A stretch of 64,000 nucleotides of DNA, from assembly GCA_964007475.1 (NCBI GenBank), contig OZ023273.1, positions 49,291,525 through 49,355,524 on the forward strand, written 5' to 3'. This DNA is from Hybos culiciformis (taxonomy: Eukaryota > Arthropoda > Insecta > Diptera > Hybotidae). A model generated the notes under the pieces. The model was given only the letters and a program-made list of their open reading frames with translations. It made no database searches and had not been told where the DNA came from. Shown in pieces: positions 47,691 through 59,283 of the stretch (its first letter is position 1; each line of letters begins with the position of its first letter). The position numbers and the translations under genes are program-made.

Positions 47691-50426
47691 CTATACCTTT
47701 TTTAAGTTATTATTATGAATTTTCTTTAATTTATTATTTATTTCTATTATTGAATTTACTCCGTCTCTTTCGACGATTCTATAAGGTCCTTGAAAAGGAT
47801 AATCTAATTTCTTTCTATTAAAATTTTTTATCATTACCATATCATTTACTTTCAAATTCGCAGGATTAATATTAAGATTGTATTTTTCATTTCTAGCTAT
47901 TTTATATTTAATTAGTTCTTCTCTAGCTGATTTTAGTGCACAAGATAATTTTAAATTTAATTCGTTTAAATAGTTATCATAGTTTATGAAATTTAGTGGT
48001 TCATTATTTTTAAGTGTAATATTTGTCGGTAATTCAGGTGTGTTTCCAAAAATTAATTCAAATGGCGCATATTGAGTGTCTGAATGAGGTGTAGTATTAT
48101 AGGAAAATAAGAAAAATGGGATTAATTCAACCCAATTGTTGCTATGATTGCATGTTAAAAAATATTCGTTTAGTACTCTGTGATTTCTTTCTACTGAACC
48201 TAATGTTTGATGGTGATAAGGTGTTGATTTTTGGTGATTAATATTAAAAGTTTTACAAATGTTCATAAATAGTTCGTTTACAAATTCTGTACCTAAATCA
48301 GTTTTGATATTTTTTATATTTCCATATCTTAATATGATATTTTCTGTTAAAATTTTTGCTATCGTAATAGCATCTTTAGTTTCTATAGGAAATGCTTCTA
48401 TGTATTTAGATAATTCGCATTGAACTGTGAGTATATATCTATAATTATTACAAATTTTTAAAGGGCCTACTGTATCGACTTGTATGGTTTCGAAAGGTCT
48501 ATTTGGAGTGTCAGTAATTTGTAATGGTTCTTTAATGTTTCTAACTTGTTTTGATTTAATACATTCGTTGCAATTTTTCACGTAATTTTTAATCATTTTA
48601 TGCATGTTTTTCCATATGTATTTTTGTCTAAGTTTTATTATCATTTTCCTAACACCGATGTGTCCACTTATATTGTTACTATGATTGTCTTTTATTAATT
48701 GTTTTATTAAATTTTGATCTGTTATTTCGATAGGAGCTTTGAATAAAATTATTTTTAATTTATTTTTCGAATTATCTTTTTCTTGTAGTTGATTAAATAT
48801 GTTTTTAAATTCTTGAATGTTAATGTGGTTAAATAAGGTATCATTATTATTTATCGCGACTGTGAAAATTTTATTTTGAGCTAATAAGAGTTTCATTTTA
48901 TTTAAAATTGATTTTATATTAATTCTCTTTTTATTAAAATATATTTTATAATTATTATTGAATGTTATTTCTGTTGTACCAGTTGAAGTTTCTATGAAGT
49001 TTACTTTCGGAATTCTTTTTATATCGTTAATTGAGATACTGTGCCAAATGTGTAGATTTTTATTTATAGGGTTTTTAGCTTGTTCTAGTGACCTAGTTAC
49101 TTGTCTGGTTATCACGTTAATATCTTTTTCTGGCGTAATTGGGATCATAGATTTTAAAATGTTAGAGTTTAAATGTATTCTTGATAAAGCGTCTGCGTTT
49201 GTATTCATTTTTCCTTGTTTGTATACTATATCAAAATCGTAATCACTGAGATCTAGTCTAATACGCGTCATTTTAGATGAAGGGTTTTTGTGCGTAAATA
49301 ATCCTACTAAAGGTCTGTGATCTGTTACGACGATGAATTTTCTGCCATATACATAGGGTCTAAAGAAATTGATTGCCCAGTGAATAGAAAGCAATTCTTT
49401 TTCTATTATTGGTTTGTTTAGTTCTGCAGAATTTAATGTTTTACTGGCATAGCTTATTGGTAAATCTTGTCCAATTTCTCCTTGAGATAAGACTGCTCCG
49501 AAGGCGGATTGTGAAGCGTCTGTTGTGATTATAAAAGGTTTGGAATAATCTGGATATTGTAAAATGGGAGGGTTAATTAATTTATTTTTTAAATTTAAAA
49601 ATGCATTTGTACAATTTTCATTCCAATTAAATATTGATTTCTTTTTTGTTAGATCGTTCAAAGGTTTTGCTATAGCTGCAAAGTTTGGTATAAATTTTCT
49701 GTAATAATTGCAGAATGCTACAAAACGTTTTATTTCATCAGCGTTTTGGGGTTGTGGATAATTTTTTACTGCAAAAAGTTTAGTTGGGTCTGTTTTTATG
49801 CCTTTATTAGTTATTAAATGGCCTAAATAAATTACTTCTTTCTGTAAGAAACTACATTTTTCCGGATTTAGCTTTAAATTATATTTTCTTAATCGTTCAA
49901 ATACTTTTATTAAGTTTTCGTTGTGGTGTTTAATAGAACATCCAAATATTATTATATCATCAACATAAATAAATGATTCTGAATTTAAACCTGATAAAGC
50001 AATTGTTAACATTCGCTGAAAACTATTTGAAGAGATTTTTAAACCAAATGGGAGTCTTTTAAATTGAAAATGTCCATTATTAGATGAAAATGCTGTACAA
50101 GGTCTTGAATTTTTCTCTAATTCGATTTGGTGAAAAGAACTGACCATATCTAATGTGGTAAAGTATTTTGCTCTTCCTAAATTATCTAGGATTTGGTGAA
50201 AAGAACTGACCATATCTAATGTGGTAAAGTATTTTGCTCTTCCTAAATTATCTAGTACGTCTTCTAATTTGGTCAAAGGAAATTTGTCATTTTGAATTTT
50301 TTTGTTTAGTTGACGGAAATCTACTACTAGTCTCCATTTTTTGGTGTCATTAGAGGATTTCTTTGGTACTAAGAGTAAAGGTGAGTTATATGGACTGTAA
50401 GAGTGTTCAATAATGTCTTCTTTCAA
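47691..50426 (-). pseudogene. Ty3/gypsy pol: RT, RNase H, integrase
   Basis: 911 residues. RT carries WRLVVDFRQLN (31-41), motif A FTTLDM, LPFGLK (125-130) and YVDD (154-157). RNase H carries TDASQSAFGAVLSQ (302-315), ELLSIHWA, VTDHRPL and NADALSR (410-416). Integrase has the HHCC zinc region ending NCNECIKSK, then D651 (VDTVGPL), D710 (TDLGTEF) and E746 (GSVERNH), and a C-terminal GPY-type module (FQGPYRI). Residues 58-79 are repeated exactly as 80-101, duplicating RT motif A. Upstream of the methionine the frame is open to about 50674, where a second tandem duplication shifts it. The motif A duplication almost surely abolishes RT activity. Confidence 0.9.
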
Positions 50427-50650
50427 TAATTTATCTACTTGATCATTAATTTCTGTTAATTGCGAATTTGGTAATCTATAGTTTTTAATATAAATAGGGT
50501 TTTTATTTTCTAAGGCGATATTTTGTTTATAAAAATTATTAGTCGTTAATGAGTCACCTGGTAAGTAAAATATATCTTGGAATTGTTTGCAAATTTTAAG
50601 TGTTTCATTTTGAGCTTTTGGGTCGTCTGGGTTAATGCTTAATATTTGTT

Positions 50651-50857
50651 CTAAATGTAATAATCGATCGTGACTTTTGGGTCGTCTGGGTTAATGCTTA
50701 ATATTTGTTCTAAATGTAATAATCGATCGTGATCGTTATTTTCAATATTCACTATGTTATAATTGTTTAAAGGTACTGTTTTAGGCTTATAATTTTTTAT
50801 GATCATTGTTTTATCATTAGTATTTAAAATTTTTACATTCGATATGCCATTTTTCAT
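50651..50857 (-). pseudogene. Gypsy pol N-terminal linker fragment
   Basis: This short frame (KNYKPKTVPL, then LLHLEQILSINPDDPK) belongs to the region between protease and RT in gypsy-type pol. A perfect 59-bp tandem duplication (units starting at 50615 and 50674) is not a multiple of three, so it breaks this stretch from the main pol frame at 50426 and also repeats the LLHLEQ segment. It overlaps the end of the gag frame. Confidence 0.7.
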
Positions 50858-51387
50858 TATTATTATTATTACTATCTATTTCCAAAATAAGTTTTATTGC
50901 TTCTGTAAAAGTTTTTGGTTGTGCCGCTAAAATGACTGATTGTATGGGTTCTACTAAGTTTGTCTTAAGGCATTGCAGAGCAAATTTATCATTAACTTTT
51001 ATTATTACAGCTTTTGCGTCAGCTGTTTCATTTTTAGACTGTATCATATTTAATTCATTTATTAGCATTTCTAATTTTTCAGCATATTTTGTGGCTGATA
51101 TTGACCTATTCTTTCCTAATTGGTCGATTTCGTTGTGTATTTTAGTATAGGTTCTAGTGCTCATGAAATTATTATTTAAAATTTTTTTTAAATTTTCAAG
51201 TGTTGTAGGTTCTGTCTCATTTATAATTCGATTTTTCACCTTTTGTGATAATTTTATATTATAAATGAATTTTATTAATTTTTCTCTATCTGCTACTTTA
51301 ATATTATCGTGAATGTATTCCGTTATGCTTATGAATTCTTGCAATTTAGCATAGGAACCTTCGAATAATGGAATTTTTTCCTTTACA
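50817..51387 (-). pseudogene. Ty3/gypsy gag fragment
   Basis: A gag capsid-like frame, open upstream of the TTG-initiated 51344 position through KIPLFEGSYAKLQEF, so the real start lies further up or is lost. It is helical and lysine/asparagine-rich (LKKILNNNFMSTRTYTKI, ALQCLKTNLVEPIQSVI), matching the retrotransposon gag core. It ends in an asparagine run and a stop at 50817 with no zinc knuckle, then runs into the pol linker, so the nucleocapsid and protease parts are missing. The upstream flank (51403-51600) is low-complexity A/T DNA. Confidence 0.7.
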
Positions 51388-51600
51388 TGGCAGGATCGCC
51401 GTTTTTAAAATAAAAAATAATTTCCGGAAAAAAAAACTAAAATCGTCGGTAAATTAAAAAAAAAAATTTTTTCAATGTGTTTGTGCAAAAATAATAAAAA
51501 AAAATAATAAGATAATAATACATTTTTTATTTTGTATGTATTTGTGCGTTAAACGTTAAATTTTTTGCAAGTCGCATAAGAAGTATAACTTAAAAAAATT

Positions 51601-54600
51601 ATTGAATGTTTTTTATAAAATATTAATATTCATATTGAAATTTTTATAATTAAATCCGCAATCATAGACTAAATCGTGAAATTCAAATATTTAATTAAAT
51701 TCTTATAATAATTATTTCTATCAAACTCAAAAAAAAAATTTTAATAATTTTTTCGACTGTCAGATATAAGTGAAGAAATTGCCTTTTTTTAGCCCCGTTT
51801 TCCATCAAAACTGAAAAAACGGGTTCTATGTTTGTATTTAATTTTTTTTAATGCCAAAATTCTACGATTTCTGATTTGGTAGTTAGGAGTTCTTAACCAT
51901 CCAAGGGTGAAAATGGTTTTCATATAAAATTTATATATTTGTTAGACTGCTATTGTTTCCAAGGATTCTAACAGTGGTCTGGATTTCGATGGTATGATAT
52001 TTAGATCCTAATTGTGACCAAGTACTTTTATAAAATAAAGTATCATAAACCGAAAATTATTAAAACGTATATGCGTTATTAGAATGCGTTTTTAGTCAAA
52101 TGTATGTTATATGTGAAAATGTAAAAATAAAAATGCATTTAAGATACTAAAATTAGGCATTTTGAAAAGACAGGAGCATTTATTGGTTCCTGCAACTGCA
52201 ACTTTATCAACTTTATTTTGTGACCTTCTGATCGAAATAATGAACTGTTTTTAAATAGAAACAAGCATAAAAATAGAAAACTATGCATTTAAGTGTTCAA
52301 TTTTTCTGCTTTGTGTATTAACATTTTTCGACCCTACAATATATGCAAAGGAATAATATTTCTCTAGATTAAATATGAATATCTTGGAACTTTTTTTTTT
52401 TAATTTTATTTTTTCCATTATATTAAACCATTGAAGCCGAAAATTCAATTTCATTATAAAAAAGTCATGGTCAAAAATAACATGAATAGAAGAATAACAG
52501 AGGAGTTTTTAAAGAATTAAAATCTTGTGCAATTAAAAAATGTTTATGGAAAACTTGTTGCCAAAAATGAGAAGCAAAAAAATTTGATAATGATTTTTTT
52601 CGTATTGTAATGTTTGTAAACGAAGTCCCAGTTCATTTTCAAATCATGATTGATTAATAGTTTCGATAGTTTACATTTGGAATGATGGCCCACATTACTT
52701 ACTTTTTTTTTTAATTTATGTTTAATTAGTGAGGATTAAAAAAAGTTAATGTGTTTATGACCAGTTATATTTTCCAATTTTTTGTTCTATAATTTATTTT
52801 GACAACAGAAAAAAACATTAAAGAGAAGGAGTGATATAATTATACATAATATAATAGAAAAACCATTATCTAGGAAGTCAGGACACATTCAGAGGTCTTT
52901 TTAACTATACAATTACAGATTTGAGCTCATACGATTTTCCACCATGGCACATAAAATATTACATAATACATTTGTACTACTTATTATTTGTTACATCAAC
53001 ATTTTGGGAAATGAAAATGTATATAATATATAATAAGAATATACCACTAATATTAGATTTATTAGGATAATATTTTACATTGGAATGAAATATAAGGCAA
53101 CAACTGTTTAGCGATAGAAATTTTATACGTATTTTGATATTGCCAGTTTACAGAGCACATTATAAATTATTCAAATGTGAAATGAATCCGCGATTACAAG
53201 ATAAATACATAAATAAAATATTTTGTGCATTATAAATTAATTAATTATTGTGAAGGACATTTTTTGCGGTCAAAATCTACAATATTATTATTAAAATTAT
53301 TATTAGGAAATACGTATTTTGGAAAAGATTTTTATAATTTGTTTTATAATTTATGAATAATAGAAACATATTGAACTGAAAATTATATGGTCAATTTAGT
53401 TTTATAAAAAAAGTTACATTTTGATTTAGTGTATTCGAAATTGTTTCAATTTTAAAATTAGTCAAGGATCCTATATACAAGGGCAAAAAATCATAATTCG
53501 GATAACGAAATTCAAAGGTTTCCACTTTACTAAATTTCATCAAATCTTTAATTTTTCTTTATGTACAATTTCTAAGAAAAACTTAAGGTTCTTAATAAGT
53601 TTTAAATTTTGAATAAAGCAAATGTGTCAGTAATGCTACATGCTAGGAAATGGTTGATGAGAATGAATCTAACAGGAATAGGATATCTGCTCTAAAATTT
53701 TAATTCTAATTTAAAGATTAATTCTAAAGTTTTATTTTTCAATTTGTTATTTTAAATCAAAAATAACAGCTCCAACAAACCGAAAACACAAAAAAAAAAG
53801 TGAAATTGGACAAAAATTAAGAAATGCTTTTCAAGTTTTCTGCCCGCAAGCTATTTTTCTGCAATCTGATTTTATTTGTCTACTAGCAAGGTAAGTTTTA
53901 AGGTCCAAGTGCGATACCGAATAATATAAATTATTCTTGCTTTAGAACAAAAAAAAACTTGGATTTAGAATTTAAAAATAAAAACAATTTTATATTCATG
54001 TTATTTTTTTTTTACAAAATTTAATTTAAAAATCATTAACATTTGCGACCTAATTCTATTATAAAGATAAATGCATTAAGTATTATTTATGCGTGATACA
54101 TGCAAAAATTGCACATATTTTAAAACAAAATAAATATTTAATGTAAAACTCAGAAATTTTATTGACATCAAAAATTCCAACGTACCTATAAAATTTTTTT
54201 GTTAAAAAAAGTTAAAACCGAACCAAACCCGATCAACCATTCTTTATATTTACGTGAAGAATCTTTATTAAAATCACGAGTATTTGCCTTTACCGATTGT
54301 TAGCAATCGATGTGGGATTTAAAAGTTGTGCAGTCACAAATACGTATCGATCGGTATCGAAAAATCTTTTAACATATTTTTCCAAATAAATCAAAAAAAA
54401 ATTTTATTTATTTTTTTATTTTTTTTTATTTTTTTTTTTATTATAAATTTTTTTTCTTATTTAATATTTATTTTAATTACATTTTTAATACAATTTTTTT
54501 TTGCACCGCTGTCGCGGGGTTTCAACCTGCGTCCCTTATGTTCATGTTGTTAGAATCTTAGCCATTCAGCTACATCTCATGTTAATTTTTGCCAATCAAA

Positions 54601-56735
54601 AGTAAAATTTAAATTACTATCGATTTTTTAAATATATTTATCGACTCTTATTTACAAAATTTCTTCCTCTTCAAGAAATATAAAGAATGGTTGATCGGGA
54701 ATGTGTATGATGCGTTGCATATATATATATGATTGTAATATTGTATATTATGCTACATTATATTATTTGTATGAAATGCTCAAACCCACACAGAAACTTT
54801 ATGTTTTTCATACTATTTACATTACAATTACATGGTTTACACTTCTGGTAATGAAATGTGAATTTATCATCAAAACATTTATTGTTTGGCATTTAATTTA
54901 CGAAAACAAAGAATTTTATTTGTTTAGACAATTTTCCGGGATATTAAGTGTGGTTATATACACCTAATTAAAATTATTATGATAAATTAATTGTAATAAC
55001 CTTAACCAGGCAAAAAAAAATATATATAAAATATATGTACCCTGTATTTATTTTGATATAGAATCGCATCTACAACCAAACCAATAAATTATTATATAAA
55101 TATTCTTATATGACAAAATTATGTTTTTACAATATTGCTCTACTATTTTCGCTTTTCATACGTGTATATTTTTATAGTTGATGTGAAATGAAATTGAGTA
55201 GAAAATAATAAGTCAGCCTGAAAATATAGAAAATCCTTAATTATTGACAAAAAAACTTTTTTTTTAAATACTTTGAATGTATGTTGATAAACGGAATTAA
55301 ATCTATTGGGCTGTAAAATAAAAATTGAATGAAATTACATATAAAACTTGATAATATGGAATGCGGTGTGAATTCAATCAATTTTAATTTTTTATTTTTG
55401 TAAGGTGCATATAATCATACTCAAAAAAAAAAAGTGTGTATAGTCCGAGTTGCCAATATACTTTTTTTAATATAAAAATGTCTCCCAAATAATTAAAAAT
55501 TTATTTCCTACAATATGGAAATTCAACTAAATAACATTAATGTGTCGGACAGTTTCATTGCTTTTTATTATTTTTATAATAAAATGCATACCTACCATTT
55601 TCTTCAATAAACTATTTTAATGTGCATGTGTTCGGTAAGTTATATTTACGCAAATTTAGCTCGGTAAATGGTCGATTACATGCATCAATACACAATTTTA
55701 TTTACATACATTGCAAATGTATACATCTCACATGCATCATATCAATGTCAAAATAAAGTTTAGTTTATAATGCTAAAAATCTATATTTTCCCTCTGAGCT
55801 AATCTATATTTTCCCTCTGAGCAAACAAAAAAAAAAAAAAGAACCAATAAAAAAATACGTGGCTATTTTTTTTTTTTTCTAAAAAGCGGCCAGTCGATCA
55901 GTCGATGAATTTTCTTAACATGTGTTTCAATCTACTATTTTTAAAGGATCTTCGAACCTCTACTACTAAAGTTTTAAGCGAGTGTGGTTGGATTTTAGTA
56001 CAAAAATTTTACCACACTTCAAAAATTGCACTTATTTTATTCAAAAAAACAAAATGAATAAAAATAGAACAATGGTAACCCTGAAAATATCTTTGTTGTC
56101 ATTATAAAGTTTGCTGTCAATTGTCAAATGTCAAGTAAGAATTTTTTTTTTCTTTTATCAACAAACGAGGAAAATGGCAGCAACAAGGAGATTATTTATT
56201 GTAAATATAAATTATAATTATATAATTATTATTTGATTTTATTTTTAATTATAAAAAAAAATAATTATAAAATTATTATTATTTTTTTTAATAATTAAAA
56301 ATAAAATTAAATAAAATTTAAGAAGACCATTAGTTCCTAAAATAATAAAAAAAAAATTAGTAATTTTTCCAAAAAAAAATTGTTCGATTTTTTTCTTTGG
56401 AAAAAAGAAAATGAATATTTTTTTTTGGAAAATTACTAATTTTTTTTTAATATTTTAGGCATTAGCTGATCTTAAATCATCCGGTTTGAAATCATTTCGA
56501 GAAATAAATTTATTTAAGAAAATTTTATCTACACACTTCCGTATTCATTAAATTTTATTTCCGTATTTCATTTTGAACTTTCGTTTATATCTTGCATTGC
56601 AAATGTATTGTTTGCAACTACCTCCACATGCACATTAAAACAGTATACAATACATATTAATAAAATTTGTTACACAGCTCGTTGTGTATATACACAAAAA
56701 CACATGCACACTTGTCAATATTATACAAATACCTT
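51601..56735. other. Copy B gene-free stretch
   Basis: Matches 7090-12212 of copy A almost base for base. It contains the second copy of the tRNA-like-bearing TIR element (54228-54699), the 23-bp tandem repeat near 55780, and the left arm of the long-TIR element up to the transposon insertion. Nothing here supports a host gene. Confidence 0.6.
54228..54699. mobile_element. TIR element with tRNA-like unit (copy B)
   Basis: Same 24-bp inverted ends (CCCGATCAACCATTCTTTAT and onward) and same internal tRNA-like unit as 9705-10167; the T-rich tract is longer here (near 54410-54440), consistent with slippage in the SINE tail. Confidence 0.6.
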
Positions 56736-57080
56736 CCCAGTAGAACTTTTACGAATTGGTTACCTATTAATGAATTACATAATGCTTTACTTGATAACAC
56801 ATGATTAAAAAGAACTTATTTCATAGATTCGGTAATTTTATTTTAGGAAGGAATTACTTATTATAGAAATATAAAGCAGAAAGTAATGAAATTTTGAAGG
56901 TTAATTTTTTGAGCTTCGGATATAGATTACTAGTATAATTACAAAGTAATGCTTCGATTAACGAATAAAAAATCTTAAGAAGAAAAAAACCTTATCAATT
57001 ACCTTATCAAGTACTTTATATTTCAGGTAATGCAAAAGGTAATGCTTAAGTATTTAAAATAAAGATCACAAGGAGCAGTT
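56736..57080. repeat. Left end: TIR and subterminal repeats
   Basis: CCCAGTAGAACTTT is followed by variants of one motif in both orientations: GGTTACC (56758), CGGTAATTT (near 56830), AAAGTAATGC (56945), AATTACCTTATC (about 56997) and paired AGGTAATGC at about 57027 and 57039. These are plausible binding sites for an element-encoded DNA-binding protein, by analogy with En/Spm ends. Confidence 0.65.
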
Positions 57081-57357
57081 TTTAGTTTGGTCGTGTCATT
57101 AGAGAAGTTAACATCATTCCGCGTAATTATTATTTTTAAATATTTTAAAGTACCGTTCGTTTAAATTTAAGTTCGTATTAAAGAATTGTTTACAAAATAT
57201 TTTCAAGTAAGCAAAAATTTAAATTTTTTATATTATTATTAGCGTTAAAAACACAAAATCGGTAACTAAACTAAACTAATAAATAAAAATACAAATTATT
57301 TTTCATAACAGAATAAAATAAAAATATTCTAATAAATTAACTCATTTATTATTCAAA

Positions 57358-59247
57358 ATGTTACGTAAAAATATTAGTAAAAAATATTTGTCACGATTAG
57401 TGAAAAAAGAACAATCCAAAGTTTTAAAAAATATTAGAAAATGTCCAGAATCCCTTAAAAACATCGATATAGGTGAGTCGTCTAATATTCTTAATAATAA
57501 GAACGTTTGTTTTTCAACATTGGCTACATCCGTTGCAACAGAAGAGAGAGAAAAACCATTAAGAGAAAAATTGAGAGATTGGTATATTAAACACAACATT
57601 TCTCGCCAAAGTTGTGCCTGCCTTTTAAAAATATTACGATCGGAAAATTTAGTTGTTCCAGCCAGCGTTAAGGGCCTTTTAAGACCAAAGTCGAAAGCAA
57701 TTTTAAGATCAGTTAATCCTGGAACTTATTGTCACTTCGGTATACGAGAACAATTAGAAAAAATTTCCGAAGTATTGGTTGATTTCGATGAAATTGTTAT
57801 AAATGTTGGAATTCATGGGCTTCCTCTTTACAAAAGTTCCAATCTGCAATTATGGCCAATTTTAGGGAAGATATGTAACGTAAAAAATGTTAAAATTCTT
57901 CTTATTGGAGCATATTTAGGAAAGGAAAAGCCTTTAAATATAGATAACTATCTGCATGACTTCGTATATGAAGCGCTACAACTGACACAAGATGGTATTA
58001 TTTTAGGGCAGAAAACTCTAAAATTTAAACTAAAAGCCTTCGTGTGTGATGCACCTGCCAGAGCTTTTGTTTGCGGTACAGTGGGGCATAATTCATTTAG
58101 TGGATGTAGTAAATGTATGCAAAAAGGGGAAAAAATAGGAAAAGTTGTAACTTATCAAACCAAGGTGGGAGTTCCAAGAACGGATGAAAATTTTACATCA
58201 AGAGTTGATATGAGCCATCATAAAAATTTATTTAAATGTGAAAAGACTGAGTTAGAGAAATTGGGAGTAAAAATGGTTTCTCAGTTCCCAATAGATCCAA
58301 TGCATTTGATAGATCTGGGAATCACTAGAAAAATATTGCTTAAACTATTGAATGAAAAAACGTTGGGGAAAAAAATGTCACAAGAGAAGAAATTAGAACT
58401 TTCAACTCGTTTAATTTCTCTTTACCCTTTCATAACAAGAGAGTTTTCAAGAAAACCCAGAAGTTTGAAAGACATTTGCAAATGGAAAGCCACAGAGTTT
58501 AGGCAATTCATACTGTACACAGGAATAATTGTACTGAAAGACATTGTGGAGGATGATTTTTATTACTTTTTCCTTCTCCTGCATTGTGCGTACCGGATGC
58601 TACTTTGTCCAAAAAGTTATAAAAACAATATGATCATAGCTGCAAGCATGATGGAATTATTTGTCGATAACTTTCCTCGTGTCTTTGGTCCAAGTAGTGT
58701 GACGTACAACGTGCATAATGTTCTTCATATTGTAGAATGTATTAAAAACCATGGATTTTTGAGCAATTTTAGTGCCTATGCATTTGAAAACTTCATGCAA
58801 GAAATAAAAAAAAATGTTAAAAAACCAACAAAAATATTAGAACAATTGCACAATAAATTTGTTCATAAAAGCCCGCTAATAGAACCTGATTTATATGGGT
58901 TCAAAACAGACAAACTTGGAAATATTAAAAGTTATAAATCCGAAAATCATTATTTAAGTTTAAATCAACCTGATAATTTTTGTTGCATAAAGCCGTTCAT
59001 CTACATCAAAATCACTGGATTTATCAATGGGGAGACTGAATGTATAGAAGGAAAACGTGTTCTAGAAGTGTCAAATTTTTTTACAGAGCCAATGGAATCA
59101 CTTAGCGGCTTAGGAATAGGCATAACAGATCTATTGACAGCAGATAATGTCGAAGTGTTTTCTATGGGAAATTTGGCATACAAAACATTGTGTTTACCAT
59201 TTAAAAACCAATATATCTTAATTCCATTACTTCATGACTGTTTATAA
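57358..59247 (+). CDS. tnp2-like transposase
   Basis: 629 residues from the first ATG in the frame. It has the layout of animal tnp2-type transposases: an N-terminal helical motif LRDWYIKHNISRQSCACLL (about 65-83), then HGLPLYKSS..LWPILG (about 153-167), then CDAPARAFVCGTVGHNSFSG with a C..C zinc-like pair (about 230-255). QFPIDPMHLIDLGITRK (D313), KPRSLKDICKWKATEFRQF and AYAFENFMQEIKKNV (E477) follow, and the protein ends in IPLLHDCL. By family analogy D231 and E477 are catalytic acids. At the first acidic position, where relatives have IDGLP, this protein has IHGLP (H153). No intron is needed. It would cut and join the CCCAGT ends in the nucleus. An alternative reading is a transposase already dead but mobilised in trans. 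Confidence 0.88.
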   Translation: MLRKNISKKYLSRLVKKEQSKVLKNIRKCPESLKNIDIGESSNILNNKNVCFSTLATSVATEEREKPLREKLRDWYIKHNISRQSCACLLKILRSENLVVPASVKGLLRPKSKAILRSVNPGTYCHFGIREQLEKISEVLVDFDEIVINVGIHGLPLYKSSNLQLWPILGKICNVKNVKILLIGAYLGKEKPLNIDNYLHDFVYEALQLTQDGIILGQKTLKFKLKAFVCDAPARAFVCGTVGHNSFSGCSKCMQKGEKIGKVVTYQTKVGVPRTDENFTSRVDMSHHKNLFKCEKTELEKLGVKMVSQFPIDPMHLIDLGITRKILLKLLNEKTLGKKMSQEKKLELSTRLISLYPFITREFSRKPRSLKDICKWKATEFRQFILYTGIIVLKDIVEDDFYYFFLLLHCAYRMLLCPKSYKNNMIIAASMMELFVDNFPRVFGPSSVTYNVHNVLHIVECIKNHGFLSNFSAYAFENFMQEIKKNVKKPTKILEQLHNKFVHKSPLIEPDLYGFKTDKLGNIKSYKSENHYLSLNQPDNFCCIKPFIYIKITGFINGETECIEGKRVLEVSNFFTEPMESLSGLGIGITDLLTADNVEVFSMGNLAYKTLCLPFKNQYILIPLLHDCL

Positions 59248-59283
59248 ATCATCAACCATTTTATTTTATGTATTATTTTAGAA

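Larger units (their letters stand above)
46988..51402 (-). mobile_element. Defective Ty3/gypsy retroelement
   Basis: On the minus strand, gag (51387-50817) and pol (to 47691) are followed by a polypurine tract and an LTR starting at 47606 (sense TGTAGTGATATTG). No matching LTR occurs on the 5' side, where element homology stops within 15-20 bases upstream of the gag frame. Gag lacks zinc knuckles and no protease motif precedes RT, so an internal deletion is likely. Two perfect short tandem duplications interrupt pol. It sits inside the copy-B-specific block 45834-51600. Confidence 0.8.
45834..51600. mobile_element. Composite insertion specific to copy B
   Basis: The flanks are continuous in copy A (about 7074), so this ~5.77-kb block entered copy B or was lost from A. 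The left end reads GCGTGTGCCCTGTACGCGCG then GAAGTTATACTTC. The right end has the inverted motif AAGAAGTATAACTT. Such subterminal AAGTTATACTT inverted repeats are seen in Helentron-like elements and echo the GAAGTTTATACTTC of the 29833 and 36716 elements. Between them are a duplicated ~130-bp module, a hairpin, and a defective Ty3/gypsy retroelement. I infer a non-autonomous element later invaded by gypsy. Confidence 0.5.
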
